Part shown: positions 25,211 through 35,415 of the stretch, in pieces
Layout of the letters: each line of letters opens with the position of its first letter
Position numbering within the stretch: the first letter of the stretch is position 1
NCBI RefSeq assembly: GCF_014647855.1
Contig: NZ_BMPZ01000009.1
Location: forward strand, 1-64,000
DNA length: 64,000 bases
Source of the DNA: Shewanella gelidii
GTDB lineage: Bacteria; Pseudomonadota; Gammaproteobacteria; Enterobacterales; Shewanellaceae
Reading direction: 5' to 3'
Translations under genes and position numbers: made by a program
Notes under the pieces: model-generated
Told to the model about the DNA's origin: nothing
The model's input: the letters and a program-made list of their open reading frames with translations, nothing else
Databases searched by the model: none

Positions 25211-26329
25211 CTAGCCACGATTTTGCCAAATAAACATAGGTGACTCACTGGCAGAGTCTACTGGCGCACCCTGTTGTGAATTATTTTGATCACCAGAGGT
25301 ATTGGAATACCCTTGCCATTCTCCAATTCTGGTTTCTAATCGCAACACATTCAGTAAATCTGCCTCGGTGCCAAATAATGAAACATTAAAAGTAACTTGT
25401 GTTCCTTGGATTTGAGAGATTTGAATACTTTTAACTGCAGACAGCTCAGAAAAATAGCGTTCGATTGCAACTAGCTTTCTCATATCTGAGACATTGGCAA
25501 AACTTATCGTCATAGAGTTCTGCTGATCAGACTCTTTAATCGCGTAACGCTGTGAATAATAGCGGCTCAAACCTAGGACTAATGCTTCGACCGCTTCTGG
25601 CTTATCCTTCGCTACCCCTTCAATATGATTTAAAGGTGCAACATAAGCACCTTCGCTACCGTATGGATATAAATCCATTTGATAGCGGAAGCCACTTGGA
25701 TGAGATTCAATCGTTGCCATCGAGAAGAAATCCGTTTGGTAGCGATGAGACGCCTTACCAACAACATCGACAAATAAGCCTCGAACATCAGATTCGCTCA
25801 CCACCATTAAGTCATCTAAATCAAGCAAGGGGAATGTTGTCGGAATCGCATTTTCAACAGAAGATGACTTAAATAACGCTCGGTCTTCACTCTCGGACGC
25901 ATCTCCAATCAGCTGTCGCTGTTGATCATTTTCAGAAACTAACCAAACCAAAGTCAGCGGCCGTTGGGTCCCCCATATTGGAGATTGAGCTTGCCGTAAG
26001 GTTTCTAACACCTTGCCATGGTCAAAGATGGCTCGCAGCATTAACTGACCATCGAGATCAAAATACCTAAACTGACTAAGGTAGCGACGCGGCGATTTAA
26101 CACTTGTTTGAATGAATTCGTTTTGCAGCACTTGAACTGTTCCAGAGTTTTTTACATAAACTCTTTTAAGTGCTTCCGTTAAAGCTGCATTTCGCAAGGC
26201 TCTGTCACGTGAGTCGACTTTAATATCAGTCTGTTCAAGATCAGAAACCTCAACCGCGCCGGCAAGCGGCGTGGCACTTAGGATGATTAACAAGGCTACA
26301 GAAAGTCGTTTTAAAAGGTTATAGAGCAT
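25211..26329 (-). CDS. DUF2066 exported protein, about 372 aa
   Basis: The N-terminus has a signal sequence (LSVALLIILSATPLAGAVEV). The conserved segment is DRALRNAALTEALKRVYVKNSGT, typical of DUF2066 proteins adjacent to hda in Alteromonadales and Pseudomonadales. The C-terminal tail is low-complexity (DQNNSQQGAPVDSASESP). It is probably periplasmic. ATG 26329 is preferred to the upstream TTG 26338. No function is established. Confidence 0.8.
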   Translation of the reverse strand: MLYNLLKRLSVALLIILSATPLAGAVEVSDLEQTDIKVDSRDRALRNAALTEALKRVYVKNSGTVQVLQNEFIQTSVKSPRRYLSQFRYFDLDGQLMLRAIFDHGKVLETLRQAQSPIWGTQRPLTLVWLVSENDQQRQLIGDASESEDRALFKSSSVENAIPTTFPLLDLDDLMVVSESDVRGLFVDVVGKASHRYQTDFFSMATIESHPSGFRYQMDLYPYGSEGAYVAPLNHIEGVAKDKPEAVEALVLGLSRYYSQRYAIKESDQQNSMTISFANVSDMRKLVAIERYFSELSAVKSIQISQIQGTQVTFNVSLFGTEADLLNVLRLETRIGEWQGYSNTSGDQNNSQQGAPVDSASESPMFIWQNRG

Positions 26330-26548
26330 ACGAATCAAAGACTAAAATAGTGTGGACAGAATTGTACCATAGAAAAAGAAGATAAATAGCTAGCATAAAA
26401 CCAACGCCACCATTAACCGCAAAAAGAAAATGCACATTTCACAAACTCTTAACCCAATACGTGATCCATTCGCATTACCTTAAATATGAATCCAGCTATA
26501 CTTGTTCGGTTTGATCTGTACCCCCAATAAAAATCGAGAAAATAAAAA

Positions 26549-27781
26549 ATGAAAAACCTTACTCTACCACTGCAAGGTGCGCAGATGCTTTTTGTCGCCT
26601 TCGGTGCGCTAGTGCTGATGCCTTTGCTAACAGGTTTAGATACCAGTGTCGCATTATTTACTGCTGGTATCGGTACACTGTTATTCCAGTTCATCACTAA
26701 AAGACAAGTCCCAATATTTCTAGCATCTTCTTTTGCGTTTATCGCGCCGATTATGTACGGCGTACAAACGTGGGGGATCCCCGCTACAATGGGCGGCTTA
26801 ATGTCTGCAGGCCTAATGTACGTTATATTAGCGAGCGTTGTAAAAGTCCGCGGTTCAGGCTTTATTAAACGTTTGCTTCCCCCTGTTGTTGTCGGCCCAG
26901 TCATTATCATTATTGGCCTCGGTCTGGCACCTGTAGCGGTTAACATGGCTCTAGGGAAAACCGGAGATGGAAGCGCTGTTCTTGTTGAGCCAAACGCTGC
27001 TCTGATTATTTCTTTAGCTTCTTTAATGACGACGATTTTCGTCGCCATTTTTGCACGCGGATTATTGAAATTAATGCCTATTCTTGCAGGCATTTTGGTC
27101 GGATATGGATTGAGCCTTGGATATGGCATTGTTGATTTCACGCCGGTTACAAATGCGAGCTGGATTGCCATGCCAAACTTTGTTGCGCCAGAGTTCAACT
27201 GGCATGCAATTGCATTTATGATCCCTGTAGCTATCGCGCCAGCAGTTGAGCACATTGGTGACATTTTGGCTATTTCAAATGTAACTGGTAAAGACTTTAT
27301 GAAAAAGCCTGGCCTACATCGCACTCTTGCTGGTGACGGTGTGGCAACTATGGCGGCTGCAGCGTTTGGTGGGCCACCAAACACAACTTATTCTGAAGTG
27401 ACCGGTGCAGTAACACTCACCAAAAACTTTGATCCGAAAATCATGACTTGGGCAGCTGTTACCGCAATCGTTCTGGCGTTTGTTGGAAAGCTAGGCGCAT
27501 TGATGCAAACCATTCCAGTTCCTGTCATGGGCGGAATTATGTGCTTACTCTTTGGGTCAATTGCTGCCGTAGGCCTCAATACCCTGATCCGTAACCAAGT
27601 AGATTTATCTGAAGCGCGCAACTTAAGCATTGTGGGTGTGACGCTTGTATTTGGTATTGGCGGCATGGCATTTGGTATTGGCTCATTTAGCCTTACAGGT
27701 ATTAGTCTGTGCGGCATCGTCGCAATTTTGATGAACTTGATTTTACCTGACGTAGAAGCAGCGCCGAAAATTACCGACTAA
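26549..27781 (+). CDS. uraA: uracil permease UraA, 410 aa
   Basis: This NCS2-family proton symporter for uracil lies in the inner membrane. Fourteen helices are expected, and the substrate-site glutamates are visible in APAVEHIGDI and GGPPNTTYSEVTG. The family start (LQGAQMLFVAFGALVLMPLLTG) is clear. It is slightly shorter than E. coli UraA (429). No upp gene follows it here; a terminator is found instead. Confidence 0.92.
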   Translation: MKNLTLPLQGAQMLFVAFGALVLMPLLTGLDTSVALFTAGIGTLLFQFITKRQVPIFLASSFAFIAPIMYGVQTWGIPATMGGLMSAGLMYVILASVVKVRGSGFIKRLLPPVVVGPVIIIIGLGLAPVAVNMALGKTGDGSAVLVEPNAALIISLASLMTTIFVAIFARGLLKLMPILAGILVGYGLSLGYGIVDFTPVTNASWIAMPNFVAPEFNWHAIAFMIPVAIAPAVEHIGDILAISNVTGKDFMKKPGLHRTLAGDGVATMAAAAFGGPPNTTYSEVTGAVTLTKNFDPKIMTWAAVTAIVLAFVGKLGALMQTIPVPVMGGIMCLLFGSIAAVGLNTLIRNQVDLSEARNLSIVGVTLVFGIGGMAFGIGSFSLTGISLCGIVAILMNLILPDVEAAPKITD

Positions 27782-27833
27782 CGAACGCTGTATCGACTGT
27801 TTAACGCCGAATACATAATTCGAATTAGACAAT

Positions 27834-27861
27834 AAAAAGGCAGCCATGTGGCTGCCTTTTT
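27834..27861. terminator. bidirectional terminator between uraA and bkdB
   Basis: AAAAGGCAGCC-ATGT-GGCTGCCTTTTT with flanking A and T tracts between convergent genes. Confidence 0.9.
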
Positions 27862-27904
27862 GATGAAAAAATGCTGAATCTATTACGTTAAAATAGTCCG
27901 TAGC

Positions 27905-29500
27905 CTAATGCATTGCCACCAGCATCTCTTGCGGTTGCTCCAAATAATGCTTCCAAAGATTACAAAAACGAGCAATAGTACCACCATCAATAATTCGATG
28001 ATCGCCTGACCAACTCACCTGCATAATTTTACGAGCCTCAACTTCACCTTGTTCATTAAATCGGGGCAACACTTGTAGCTTCCCGAGTGCAACAATCGCA
28101 ACTTCAGGCTTATTGATAATTGGCGTTGCAACCGTTCCACCAAGTGCACCAATATTAGAAATTGAAATCGTGCCTTGTTTCAGATCCGCTGGGGCAACGC
28201 GACCACTACGAGCAGATTGTGTTAGGCGAGTAATCTCAGATGCAATGTCTAAAATCGACTTATCTTGTACTTGTTTGACATTTGGAACCAGCAACCCGAC
28301 TTTCGAGTCAACTGCCATACCTATATTATGATCACGATGGTACGTTAGCTCACTACATGACTCATTGGGTGAGCTATTCATAATTGGAAACTCTTTGATC
28401 GCCAAAGACATCGCTTTCATAAAAAACGGCATCAGTGTGAGTTTACGCTCTTCTGTTGAGTACTTCTGTTTCATTGATTCACGAAGTGCCACTAAATCAG
28501 TCAAATCAAACTCTTCACAATAGGTGAAATGAGGAATTGTTGAGACTGACTCAGTCATCATCTTGGCCATGACGGCTTTCACACCACGAATCGGTTCAAC
28601 TTTATCGCCCATGACAACAGCTTCGGTCGTTACAACCGGTAGATTGCCCATAGCTCCATTCGTCTCATTTGAAACCGAAGCTACATTTGAGCCAGACAAA
28701 AACTTCTCGATGTCTTCTTTGTATACGCGGCCATTCTTGCCTGAACCTTTCACGTCAGCCAAATTAACATCCAAGCTTCGGGCCATTCGTCTGACCGCTG
28801 GACTCGCTAACGCCTTGCCTTGTGTGATATGACTTGCCAAAGCTTTGTCTACTTGCGCATCGGTTGATGTATCAATATTGACCGACGGAGACGCTTGTGT
28901 ACTGGCCACGCTAGAAACAGTTGTCTTTTCAGCAAAGACTTCAATTGCAAACAACGGCTCATGCACTTTTGCAAGCTGCCCTTTACGGTAATGCAACTTT
29001 GCAATTTTGCCGTTTTTTATTGCCGGGATTTGTACAAGCGCTTTATCGGTCATGACATCTGCTATTGGTTGATCTTCAACAACTAAGTCACCCTCGTCAA
29101 CCAGCCATTCCACCAGCTCACACTCTACGATTCCTTCCCCAATATCCGGTAACAGGAACTCTTCGATCGTAGACGATACGGATGCGGTTTCTTGCACAAC
29201 CTCAGGAGCCTCAGTTTGCACTTCAACCGCGTCTACTTGAGTGCTCTGAGTTTCACCTTCGTTCGAAATTTCAACCGCATACAATGGTTGATGAACTTTC
29301 GCGATTTCGCCTTTACTGTAATATAGCTTAGAAATGACTCCGGCATGCGGCGCGGGGATCTGCACCAGTGCTTTATCCGTCATCACGTCAGCAATCGGTT
29401 GATCTTCAACGACGAGATCGCCCTCTTCGACTAACCATTCAACCAATTCACACTCAACAACACCTTCACCGATATCCGGTAGAATAAAATCTTTAATCAT
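27905..29500 (-). CDS. bkdB: branched-chain 2-oxoacid dehydrogenase E2 (dihydrolipoyl acyltransferase), 531 aa
   Basis: This is the E2 core of the BCKDH complex, which oxidises the 2-oxoacids of Val, Leu and Ile. It has two N-terminal lipoyl domains (each with VEDQPIADVMTDKALVQIP, lipoyl Lys in DKA), an E3/E1-binding domain (SPAVRRMARSLDVNLADVKG) and a C-terminal catalytic domain with HRIIDGG. ATG 29500 has AGGAG seven nt upstream and starts MIKDFILPDIGEG; the longer frame beginning at 29542 overlaps bkdA2 and is rejected. The duplicated lipoyl domain is unusual for BkdB, which often has one. No E3 gene is adjacent. Confidence 0.93.
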   Translation of the reverse strand: MIKDFILPDIGEGVVECELVEWLVEEGDLVVEDQPIADVMTDKALVQIPAPHAGVISKLYYSKGEIAKVHQPLYAVEISNEGETQSTQVDAVEVQTEAPEVVQETASVSSTIEEFLLPDIGEGIVECELVEWLVDEGDLVVEDQPIADVMTDKALVQIPAIKNGKIAKLHYRKGQLAKVHEPLFAIEVFAEKTTVSSVASTQASPSVNIDTSTDAQVDKALASHITQGKALASPAVRRMARSLDVNLADVKGSGKNGRVYKEDIEKFLSGSNVASVSNETNGAMGNLPVVTTEAVVMGDKVEPIRGVKAVMAKMMTESVSTIPHFTYCEEFDLTDLVALRESMKQKYSTEERKLTLMPFFMKAMSLAIKEFPIMNSSPNESCSELTYHRDHNIGMAVDSKVGLLVPNVKQVQDKSILDIASEITRLTQSARSGRVAPADLKQGTISISNIGALGGTVATPIINKPEVAIVALGKLQVLPRFNEQGEVEARKIMQVSWSGDHRIIDGGTIARFCNLWKHYLEQPQEMLVAMH

Positions 29501-29510
29501 AACCGGGCTC

Positions 29511-30488
29511 CTAAAATTTGATTGATGCTTTGATCGCTTCAAAATTCTTCAGAGCGTCCGGCATATATTCTTTCTCATGGATTAAAGGATAAGGGGTATC
29601 CAAACCACAAACTCGGCTAATTGGCGACTCTAAATACAAGAAGCACTCTTGTTGGATCGTGGCCGCAATTTCCCCAGCAAAACCACCGGTTAAGGGGGCT
29701 TCATGACTAACTAATAAGCGTCCAGTCTTTTTAACTGATGCAGCTACCGTATCTATATCCCAAGGGGCAAGCGTACGTAAATCTATCACTTCACAGCTGA
29801 TACCTTCTTTCTTCGCGAGATCTGCAGCTTGCTCAATAACTTCCATCTGAGCTCCCCACGCAAGCAAAGTAATATCGCTCCCCTCACGAATAACTTCGGC
29901 TTTACCTAATTCAATTTCATAGTCGCCTTCAGGGACTTCACCAACCGATGCTCTATACAAGCGTTTTGGCTCAAAAAAGATAACCGGATTCGGATCGCGA
30001 ATAGAGGCGAGTAAAAGGCCTTTTGCTTGTGCCGCGTTTCTTGGGATCACCACCTTAAGGCCAGGTGTACCGGTAAAGTATGCTTCTGGAGATTGTGAGT
30101 GATAATGTCCACCCGCAATACCACCACCATATGGTGTTCTAAACGTGACGCCACCAACATCAAATTCATTACCACTGCGATATCTGAACTTCGCTGTTTC
30201 ATTCACAATTTGATCAAATGCGGGAAAGATATAATCTGCAAATTGAATTTCCGCAACTGGGGTCATACCATTGGATGCGAGGCCATTAGCAAAACCTGCA
30301 ATACCCTGCTCAGTCAAAGGGGTGTTGAAACAACGGGATTTGCCGAATTTGTCCTGAAGACCTGATGTCGCTCGAAATACGCCACCAAAATGTCCAACGT
30401 CTTCACCAAACACCAACATCTTGTCATCCGCTTCCATCGCAATAACAAGCGCTTCGTTGATTGCATGTAACATGTTCATCTCTGCCAC
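29511..30488 (-). CDS. bkdA2: branched-chain 2-oxoacid dehydrogenase E1 beta, 325 aa
   Basis: The transketolase pyrimidine-binding and C-terminal domains are seen in [33 protein letters not shown] and [12 protein letters not shown]. It forms the alpha2beta2 E1 decarboxylase with the upstream gene product. It starts at GTG 30488, three nt after the bkdA1 stop, with GGGAG ten nt upstream, and is followed ten bp later by bkdB. Confidence 0.95.
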   Translation of the reverse strand: MAEMNMLHAINEALVIAMEADDKMLVFGEDVGHFGGVFRATSGLQDKFGKSRCFNTPLTEQGIAGFANGLASNGMTPVAEIQFADYIFPAFDQIVNETAKFRYRSGNEFDVGGVTFRTPYGGGIAGGHYHSQSPEAYFTGTPGLKVVIPRNAAQAKGLLLASIRDPNPVIFFEPKRLYRASVGEVPEGDYEIELGKAEVIREGSDITLLAWGAQMEVIEQAADLAKKEGISCEVIDLRTLAPWDIDTVAASVKKTGRLLVSHEAPLTGGFAGEIAATIQQECFLYLESPISRVCGLDTPYPLIHEKEYMPDALKNFEAIKASIKF

Positions 30489-30491
30489 GAC

Positions 30492-31670
30492 TTATAATCT
30501 CCCTGCGCTTTTTGGATAGGACTTTGGATATTTCTTCACGTGCTGTTTTAGCGCTTTAAGCTGCTGTTTTAATATCGGTGTCGGTTCATCCAGTACATCT
30601 TCAATAAGTTCATCAAGATGAGGGACCGGCAATTGCTCTGCGACTTTAACAGCCGCGAGAACTTCTTCTCGATACTTTTCATACAAAGCAGCATCCTCTG
30701 CTTCTGTTAACCAGCCCTTATTCAACAGCCATAACTTAAAACGTTTCACCGGATCGTGTTGTTGCCATTTGGCTTCTTCCTCTTTAGAGCGGTAACCCGA
30801 CGGATCATCTGAAGAAGAATGCGCGCCTAGACGATAGGTCATCGCTTCGATGAGCACTGGAGCGTTGTTTTCAATCGCAAATGCTCGAGCCTGCTGTGTC
30901 GCCGCCATAACCGCCAACATATCATTACCATCAACACGAATCGTATGCATACCGTAACCGACACCACGGCTAGCGATACCATTACCAGCAAACTGTTCTT
31001 CAGTCGGTGTAGAGATTGCGTAGCCATTATTGCGGCAGAAGAATATTGTCGGAGCGTTTAAAACGGCAGCCATATTTAAGCCGGCATGGAAATCACCTTC
31101 AGAAGCAGCACCTTCTCCAAAATAACAAATGGCGACATTACGCTGCCCCTTCATTTTTAGTCCATAAGCAACACCAGTCGCTTGCGGGATCTGAGTACCT
31201 AGTGGCGAGGATATGGTTTGATAATTCAGGGCTTCACTGCCGTAATGGATAGGCATTTGTCTGCCTTTCCCTAGGTCTTTTTCATTACTAAACAATTGAT
31301 TCATAAATTGTTCAGTTGTAAAACCTCGATATCTGAGTGCTGCATGTTCACGGTATTGCGCAAGGATAACATCACCATCATCCAACGCACTTGCGCTGCC
31401 AACAATCGCAGCTTCTTCACCGGTGCAAGTCATGTAAAAACTAATACGCCCTTGACGTTGTGCACCAAGCATTCTCTCATCCAAGACTCGGGTAAACACC
31501 AAAGTGTCATGAACTCGTTTTGCCAACTTTTCGTCGATTAGGGGAAGAACGGCTTTTTCATAGGTCGTTCCATCGGCCTGTAAAACCTTCAAAATAGGAA
31601 TATGCAGCGAATCTTTGTCGAGAAAACTGACACGATGCACTGTCTGGTTCTTCGTTGTTGCGTTGCTCAT
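30492..31670 (-). CDS. bkdA1: branched-chain 2-oxoacid dehydrogenase E1 alpha, 392 aa
   Basis: This is the TPP-dependent decarboxylase alpha subunit. The TPP/Mg motif runs GEGAASEGDFHAGLN..NN, and the phosphorylation-loop-like YRLGAHSSSDDPSGYR is characteristic of the BCKDH rather than the pyruvate E1 type. It is the first gene of the bkdA1-bkdA2-bkdB operon. A 14-bp palindrome lies 96 bp upstream of the ATG. Confidence 0.95.
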   Translation of the reverse strand: MSNATTKNQTVHRVSFLDKDSLHIPILKVLQADGTTYEKAVLPLIDEKLAKRVHDTLVFTRVLDERMLGAQRQGRISFYMTCTGEEAAIVGSASALDDGDVILAQYREHAALRYRGFTTEQFMNQLFSNEKDLGKGRQMPIHYGSEALNYQTISSPLGTQIPQATGVAYGLKMKGQRNVAICYFGEGAASEGDFHAGLNMAAVLNAPTIFFCRNNGYAISTPTEEQFAGNGIASRGVGYGMHTIRVDGNDMLAVMAATQQARAFAIENNAPVLIEAMTYRLGAHSSSDDPSGYRSKEEEAKWQQHDPVKRFKLWLLNKGWLTEAEDAALYEKYREEVLAAVKVAEQLPVPHLDELIEDVLDEPTPILKQQLKALKQHVKKYPKSYPKSAGRL

Positions 31671-31765
31671 ATTGTGCTCTTATTATTAAAAAATGCGCTT
31701 AAACCGTGATGTTTAGCGCGATTTCTGTCTTTAAAAAGACTCTTATTCATACACAGAAGCAGACA

Positions 31766-31779
31766 TTACGTTAACGTAA
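31766..31779 (-). promoter_or_regulatory. palindromic operator candidate upstream of the bkd operon
   Basis: TTACGTTAACGTAA is a perfect 14-bp palindrome in the bkdA1-astE gap. Branched-chain amino acid degradation operons in many gammaproteobacteria are controlled by the MerR-family regulator LiuR, whose recognised sites are ACGT-containing palindromes of this kind. The identity is an inference, as no liuR gene is in the window. Confidence 0.55.
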
Positions 31780-31851
31780 AATACCTATCAACTTTTAGCC
31801 TGCTCGGTTTAACAACTTAGCTTATCTTTTTTGTATACTCTGCTTTACACT

Positions 31852-32886
31852 CTAACAAAGCAGCAACTGTTTTGCAGTGGTTAACATCATCACTGTTCTT
31901 TGTCCTACTGGAACTTTTGCGTTGGGAAACACAATCGCTTCTTGCTCAGTTTCTACTTTGACGGCCTGCCCCCCTTCTTTGGCCAAAATGTAGCCCTTGG
32001 GAAAAGCAGTAAAATTCTCTACATCATTTGAAAATGTAAATTCAAAATCTTCATAGTTTTTATTAATGACACGGCAGACTTGATATAAGTTCACTTTTGA
32101 TTCGTCATAAGCCTCAAGCTCTAAATCTTTGCCAGTTAGCAATCGTTGCAGCATTTCCTTGGTTTCAATAAATCGCGTCATATCATTCTGGCCCATCGGG
32201 AAAACTTTACCGAGCTCAACGGTAAAGGCATCCGCACCATAGTTTTCTGAAGAGAAATAACTAAAAGTCGTCGTTGGCTCATGGTGCAACAATATTGTCT
32301 TGACGCCAGCGGCAGCTAAAAACATGATTTGTTCGGCTTTATAGGGGCGGCCAGAACGATACGGATAAATTGCAAACTTCTCGTGTTTTGACCCTCTGAT
32401 GGCAGTATGCAGATCGTAATGTATGCGATGTCTACTTGCATTGCGCTGTGTAAAAAATTGATCGACATACAGCTCTAGATTCTTCGCCCTGATCCGCTCA
32501 GAGTTGACTAAACCTGGCGAGTTTGAATGTTCGCCATTAAACAGCCTGTTCAGGTTTTCTTCGACAAAACGCGTACCATGATGAATCGCAGCGGGGTTCC
32601 CAATCAAAAACATCACACGCTGAGCTAGGCGCAACTCTTGTTTTAAAATTTTAGAAATAAATTCATTACATATCTCAATCGGCGCCGTCTCATTTCCGTG
32701 GACCGCACAGGACAGGACGATGTCTTTTCCTTGATCATTTTCAGGCTCAAAAATAATGACCCCAGTATCAGGGATTGTGACTTGCGTTTGATTGGATAAC
32801 GTAAATGAGATGGGCTCATTGATCGTGGTGGGATTCGCTAAGGTTAACGCGAGAAAGTCGTAAGATTCCATAAGTGCTTGATACAC
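31852..32886 (-). CDS. astE: succinylglutamate desuccinylase AstE, 344 aa
   Basis: This M14-like zinc hydrolase cleaves N-succinylglutamate to succinate and glutamate, the last step of the arginine succinyltransferase pathway. Zinc ligands H63 and E66 are in AVHGNETAP and a third His in [14 protein letters not shown] contains the catalytic Glu. The start is GTG 32886 with AAGGAG six nt upstream. It is not accompanied by astA, astB, astC or astD here. Confidence 0.92.
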   Translation of the reverse strand: MYQALMESYDFLALTLANPTTINEPISFTLSNQTQVTIPDTGVIIFEPENDQGKDIVLSCAVHGNETAPIEICNEFISKILKQELRLAQRVMFLIGNPAAIHHGTRFVEENLNRLFNGEHSNSPGLVNSERIRAKNLELYVDQFFTQRNASRHRIHYDLHTAIRGSKHEKFAIYPYRSGRPYKAEQIMFLAAAGVKTILLHHEPTTTFSYFSSENYGADAFTVELGKVFPMGQNDMTRFIETKEMLQRLLTGKDLELEAYDESKVNLYQVCRVINKNYEDFEFTFSNDVENFTAFPKGYILAKEGGQAVKVETEQEAIVFPNAKVPVGQRTVMMLTTAKQLLLC

Positions 32887-32907
32887 AAAAAGCTCCTTCT
32901 TAGAGAC

Positions 32908-32943
32908 GCCAAATTATTGCTATTTGGCAATGCCAAGCCAAAT
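32908..32943 (-). promoter_or_regulatory. inverted-repeat cluster upstream of astE
   Basis: GCCAAAT-TATTGCT-ATTTGGC forms a perfect 7-bp inverted repeat at 32908-32928, followed by a third GCCAAAT at 32937-32943 and an internal TTGGCAATGCCAA dyad. It lies 22 bp before the GTG start, so it could be an operator or a 5' leader hairpin. No regulator is identified. Confidence 0.4.
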
Positions 32944-33130
32944 ACACTTTATTGTTTTCGCGGATCTTAGCACAAATTCAATAGATTACATCTAACCACA
33001 TTTTGCAAAAGTTTATGCCCCATTAATTACGGCAACAAAAAGCATCCATAACCCACAAAAAAGACTTGCAAATATCAATAGCAGACGGCAGAATGGCTAG
33101 ACGTTTAGACGGCTAAAGAGCAAGAATAGA

Positions 33131-33610
33131 ATGGCAAAGGCAACGTTTGGTGCAGGATGTTTTTGGGGAGTTGAGTACTTTTTCCGTGAGGTCCAAGGTG
33201 TTAATGACGCCATTTGTGGTTACATGGGTGGGGATGACAGCGCTATAACTTATCAAGAAGTTAAATCTGGAATTACTGGTCATGCAGAAGTCGTTGAAGT
33301 GGATTATGATCCTGAGCTCGTCAGCTATGAACAGCTACTCAATGTGTTTTGGACTAACCACAACCCAACCACACTAAACCGTCAGGGAGAGGATGAAGGT
33401 AGCCAATATAGAAGTGCGATTTTTTATCACTCTTGCGAACAGCAGCAAAGTGCCATCCAGTCAAAATCTGCGCTTCAAAGCAGTGGCAAATGGGGGGATA
33501 AACGCATTGTTACCGAAATCGCTGCAGCAACTAAGTTTAATAAGGCTGAAGAGTATCATCAGAGTTATTTGCAAAAAAATAATCTACCAAGCTGCCATAT
33601 TTCGTTTTAA
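33131..33610 (+). CDS. msrA: peptide methionine-S-sulfoxide reductase MsrA, 159 aa
   Basis: MsrA reduces the S-epimer of methionine sulfoxide in proteins. Catalytic Cys10 is in GAGCFWG, with the family segments YMGG and GHAEVVEVDYDP. It belongs to the shorter MsrA type (about 160 residues) without the N-terminal extension of E. coli MsrA. A strong terminator follows. Confidence 0.95.
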   Translation: MAKATFGAGCFWGVEYFFREVQGVNDAICGYMGGDDSAITYQEVKSGITGHAEVVEVDYDPELVSYEQLLNVFWTNHNPTTLNRQGEDEGSQYRSAIFYHSCEQQQSAIQSKSALQSSGKWGDKRIVTEIAAATKFNKAEEYHQSYLQKNNLPSCHISF

Positions 33611-33643
33611 TGCGCACTGCCATGCCAATGACAACGCTTGCAA

Positions 33644-33673
33644 TAAAAAAACGCGCTTTTGGCGCGTTTTTTT
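33644..33673. terminator. bidirectional terminator between msrA and pgm
   Basis: AAAAAAACGCGC-TTTTG-GCGCGTTTTTTT hairpin between convergent genes. Confidence 0.9.
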
Positions 33674-33700
33674 ATTTAATTTTGCAGCAATTCTGGAAAA

Positions 33701-35344
33701 CTAATTTGAAAGTGCCTTATCAATGAAAACTTGGGCTTCTTGAATGACTTTCTCAAGGTGAGCTTCTGACACAAAGCTTTCTGCATATATCTTGAACAAT
33801 GCTTCTGTACCCGAAGGGCGTGCCGCAAACCAAGCATTTTCAGTACATACTTTGATACCACCAACGGCGGCATCATTCCCAGGTGCTCGCGTTAATATAT
33901 CTAATACGGATTCTCCCGCCAGCAGCGGCAAGTCAAGGGACAATGGATCAAGCGCGGCAAACTTTTGCTTTTTATCTAGACTTATCGGGCTATCAACACG
34001 CTTATAGTAACTTTGACCAAATTGCTCCTCTAAGGCTTGATACCTCTGTGCTGGGGTTTGCCCTGTAATAGCAATGATCTCAGCTGCAAGTAAAGCAAGA
34101 ATAAACCCGTCTTTATCTGTACACCATGTCGAACCATCACGTTTTAAGAATGCAGCCCCAGCACTTTCTTCGCCGCCAAATGCAACGGTACAGCTCGCCA
34201 ACCCATCGACAAACCACTTAAATCCTACAGGCACTTCCATCAAACGGCGTTGGTGAGACTCAACAACACGATCGATCATCGCACTTGAAACAAGCGTTTT
34301 ACCTATTGCAAGTTCAGAACTCCATTCAGGACGATAACGAATCAAATAATCAATGGCGACTGCCAAAAAGTGATTTGGGTTCATTAAACCAAAACCAGGG
34401 CAAACAATACCATGGCGGTCGTAATCTGGGTCATTGCCGACACAAATATCAAACTGGTTTTGATAAGCAAGTAACCCTGCCATAGCATATGGAGATGAGC
34501 AGTCCATACGGATCTTGCCGTCTTTATCCAAAGGCATAAAGCTAAAACTAGGGTCGACGTTATCATTAACTATAGTAATATCTAATCCATACCGCTGTGC
34601 AATGGGTTGCCAATAATCAATACCTGAACCACCGAGCGGATCGACACCAATACGGACTTTCGACGCCGCAATCGCTTCCATATCAATGACTTCAGCAAGA
34701 GAACTCACATAGGGAGAAATAAAGTCTTGTTCTCGAATCCAATCTGAATCAAGCGCTTGAGTATATGAAACACGTTTAACACTATTTAATTGGTTTTCGA
34801 GATATTGATTCGCACGTTGCTCAATCCAAGCCGTAATCTCACTTTCTGCTGGCCCACCATGGGGCGGATTGTATTTAATACCACCATCCTGAGGCGGATT
34901 ATGTGAAGGCGTAATCACCAAACCATCACAAAGGCTTTGTGGCTGATTCTCGTTTGCAGCAATAATGAGGCGAGAAATGACTGGTGTTGGGGTATACCCC
35001 TGTTGTTGATCAATTCTAACTTCAACTTGATTTGCGGCTAGCACTTCTAATACAGAGATAAATGCTGCTTGCGATAGTGCATGGGTATCGATACCCACAT
35101 AAATCGCCCCAGTAATCCCTGCTTGCTGCCGATAATCAGCTACGGCCTGTGCAATCGCCCAGATATGATGTTGGTTAAAGCTCACCTGCTCGGCATTGCC
35201 ACGATGACCCGATGTTCCAAAGCTCACTCGTTGGCCTACTATTTTCACATCGGGCATTAAGCGGTAGTATTGACTCATTAGCCGCGGAATGTTCACTAGA
35301 TCTTGTTGTTGAGCCGTCTTCCCTGCTCTTTCATGAATTCCCAA
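33701..35344 (-). CDS. pgm: phosphoglucomutase Pgm, 547 aa
   Basis: Pgm interconverts glucose-1-phosphate and glucose-6-phosphate. Phosphoserine S147 lies in TPSHNPPQDGG (E. coli S146). The metal-binding segment is NDPDYDRHG and sugar binding is in GGEESAGA. The N-terminus GIHERAGKTAQQQDL aligns with E. coli Pgm only if translation begins at TTG 35344; GAGGGA lies about ten nt upstream. It follows seqA by 71 bp on the same strand, the E. coli seqA-pgm order. Confidence 0.95.
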   Translation of the reverse strand: MGIHERAGKTAQQQDLVNIPRLMSQYYRLMPDVKIVGQRVSFGTSGHRGNAEQVSFNQHHIWAIAQAVADYRQQAGITGAIYVGIDTHALSQAAFISVLEVLAANQVEVRIDQQQGYTPTPVISRLIIAANENQPQSLCDGLVITPSHNPPQDGGIKYNPPHGGPAESEITAWIEQRANQYLENQLNSVKRVSYTQALDSDWIREQDFISPYVSSLAEVIDMEAIAASKVRIGVDPLGGSGIDYWQPIAQRYGLDITIVNDNVDPSFSFMPLDKDGKIRMDCSSPYAMAGLLAYQNQFDICVGNDPDYDRHGIVCPGFGLMNPNHFLAVAIDYLIRYRPEWSSELAIGKTLVSSAMIDRVVESHQRRLMEVPVGFKWFVDGLASCTVAFGGEESAGAAFLKRDGSTWCTDKDGFILALLAAEIIAITGQTPAQRYQALEEQFGQSYYKRVDSPISLDKKQKFAALDPLSLDLPLLAGESVLDILTRAPGNDAAVGGIKVCTENAWFAARPSGTEALFKIYAESFVSEAHLEKVIQEAQVFIDKALSN

Positions 35345-35415
35345 AAATCAAATCCCTCTATCGTCAACTTTATTCTTACAAAGATAATAATTCAAAATAA
35401 ACCATGCCAATCGCG

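Noticed and set aside
26449..27384. 311-codon frame antisense to uraA
   Set aside because: It is a shadow of the uraA reading frame with no homology that I recognise and no ribosome binding site.
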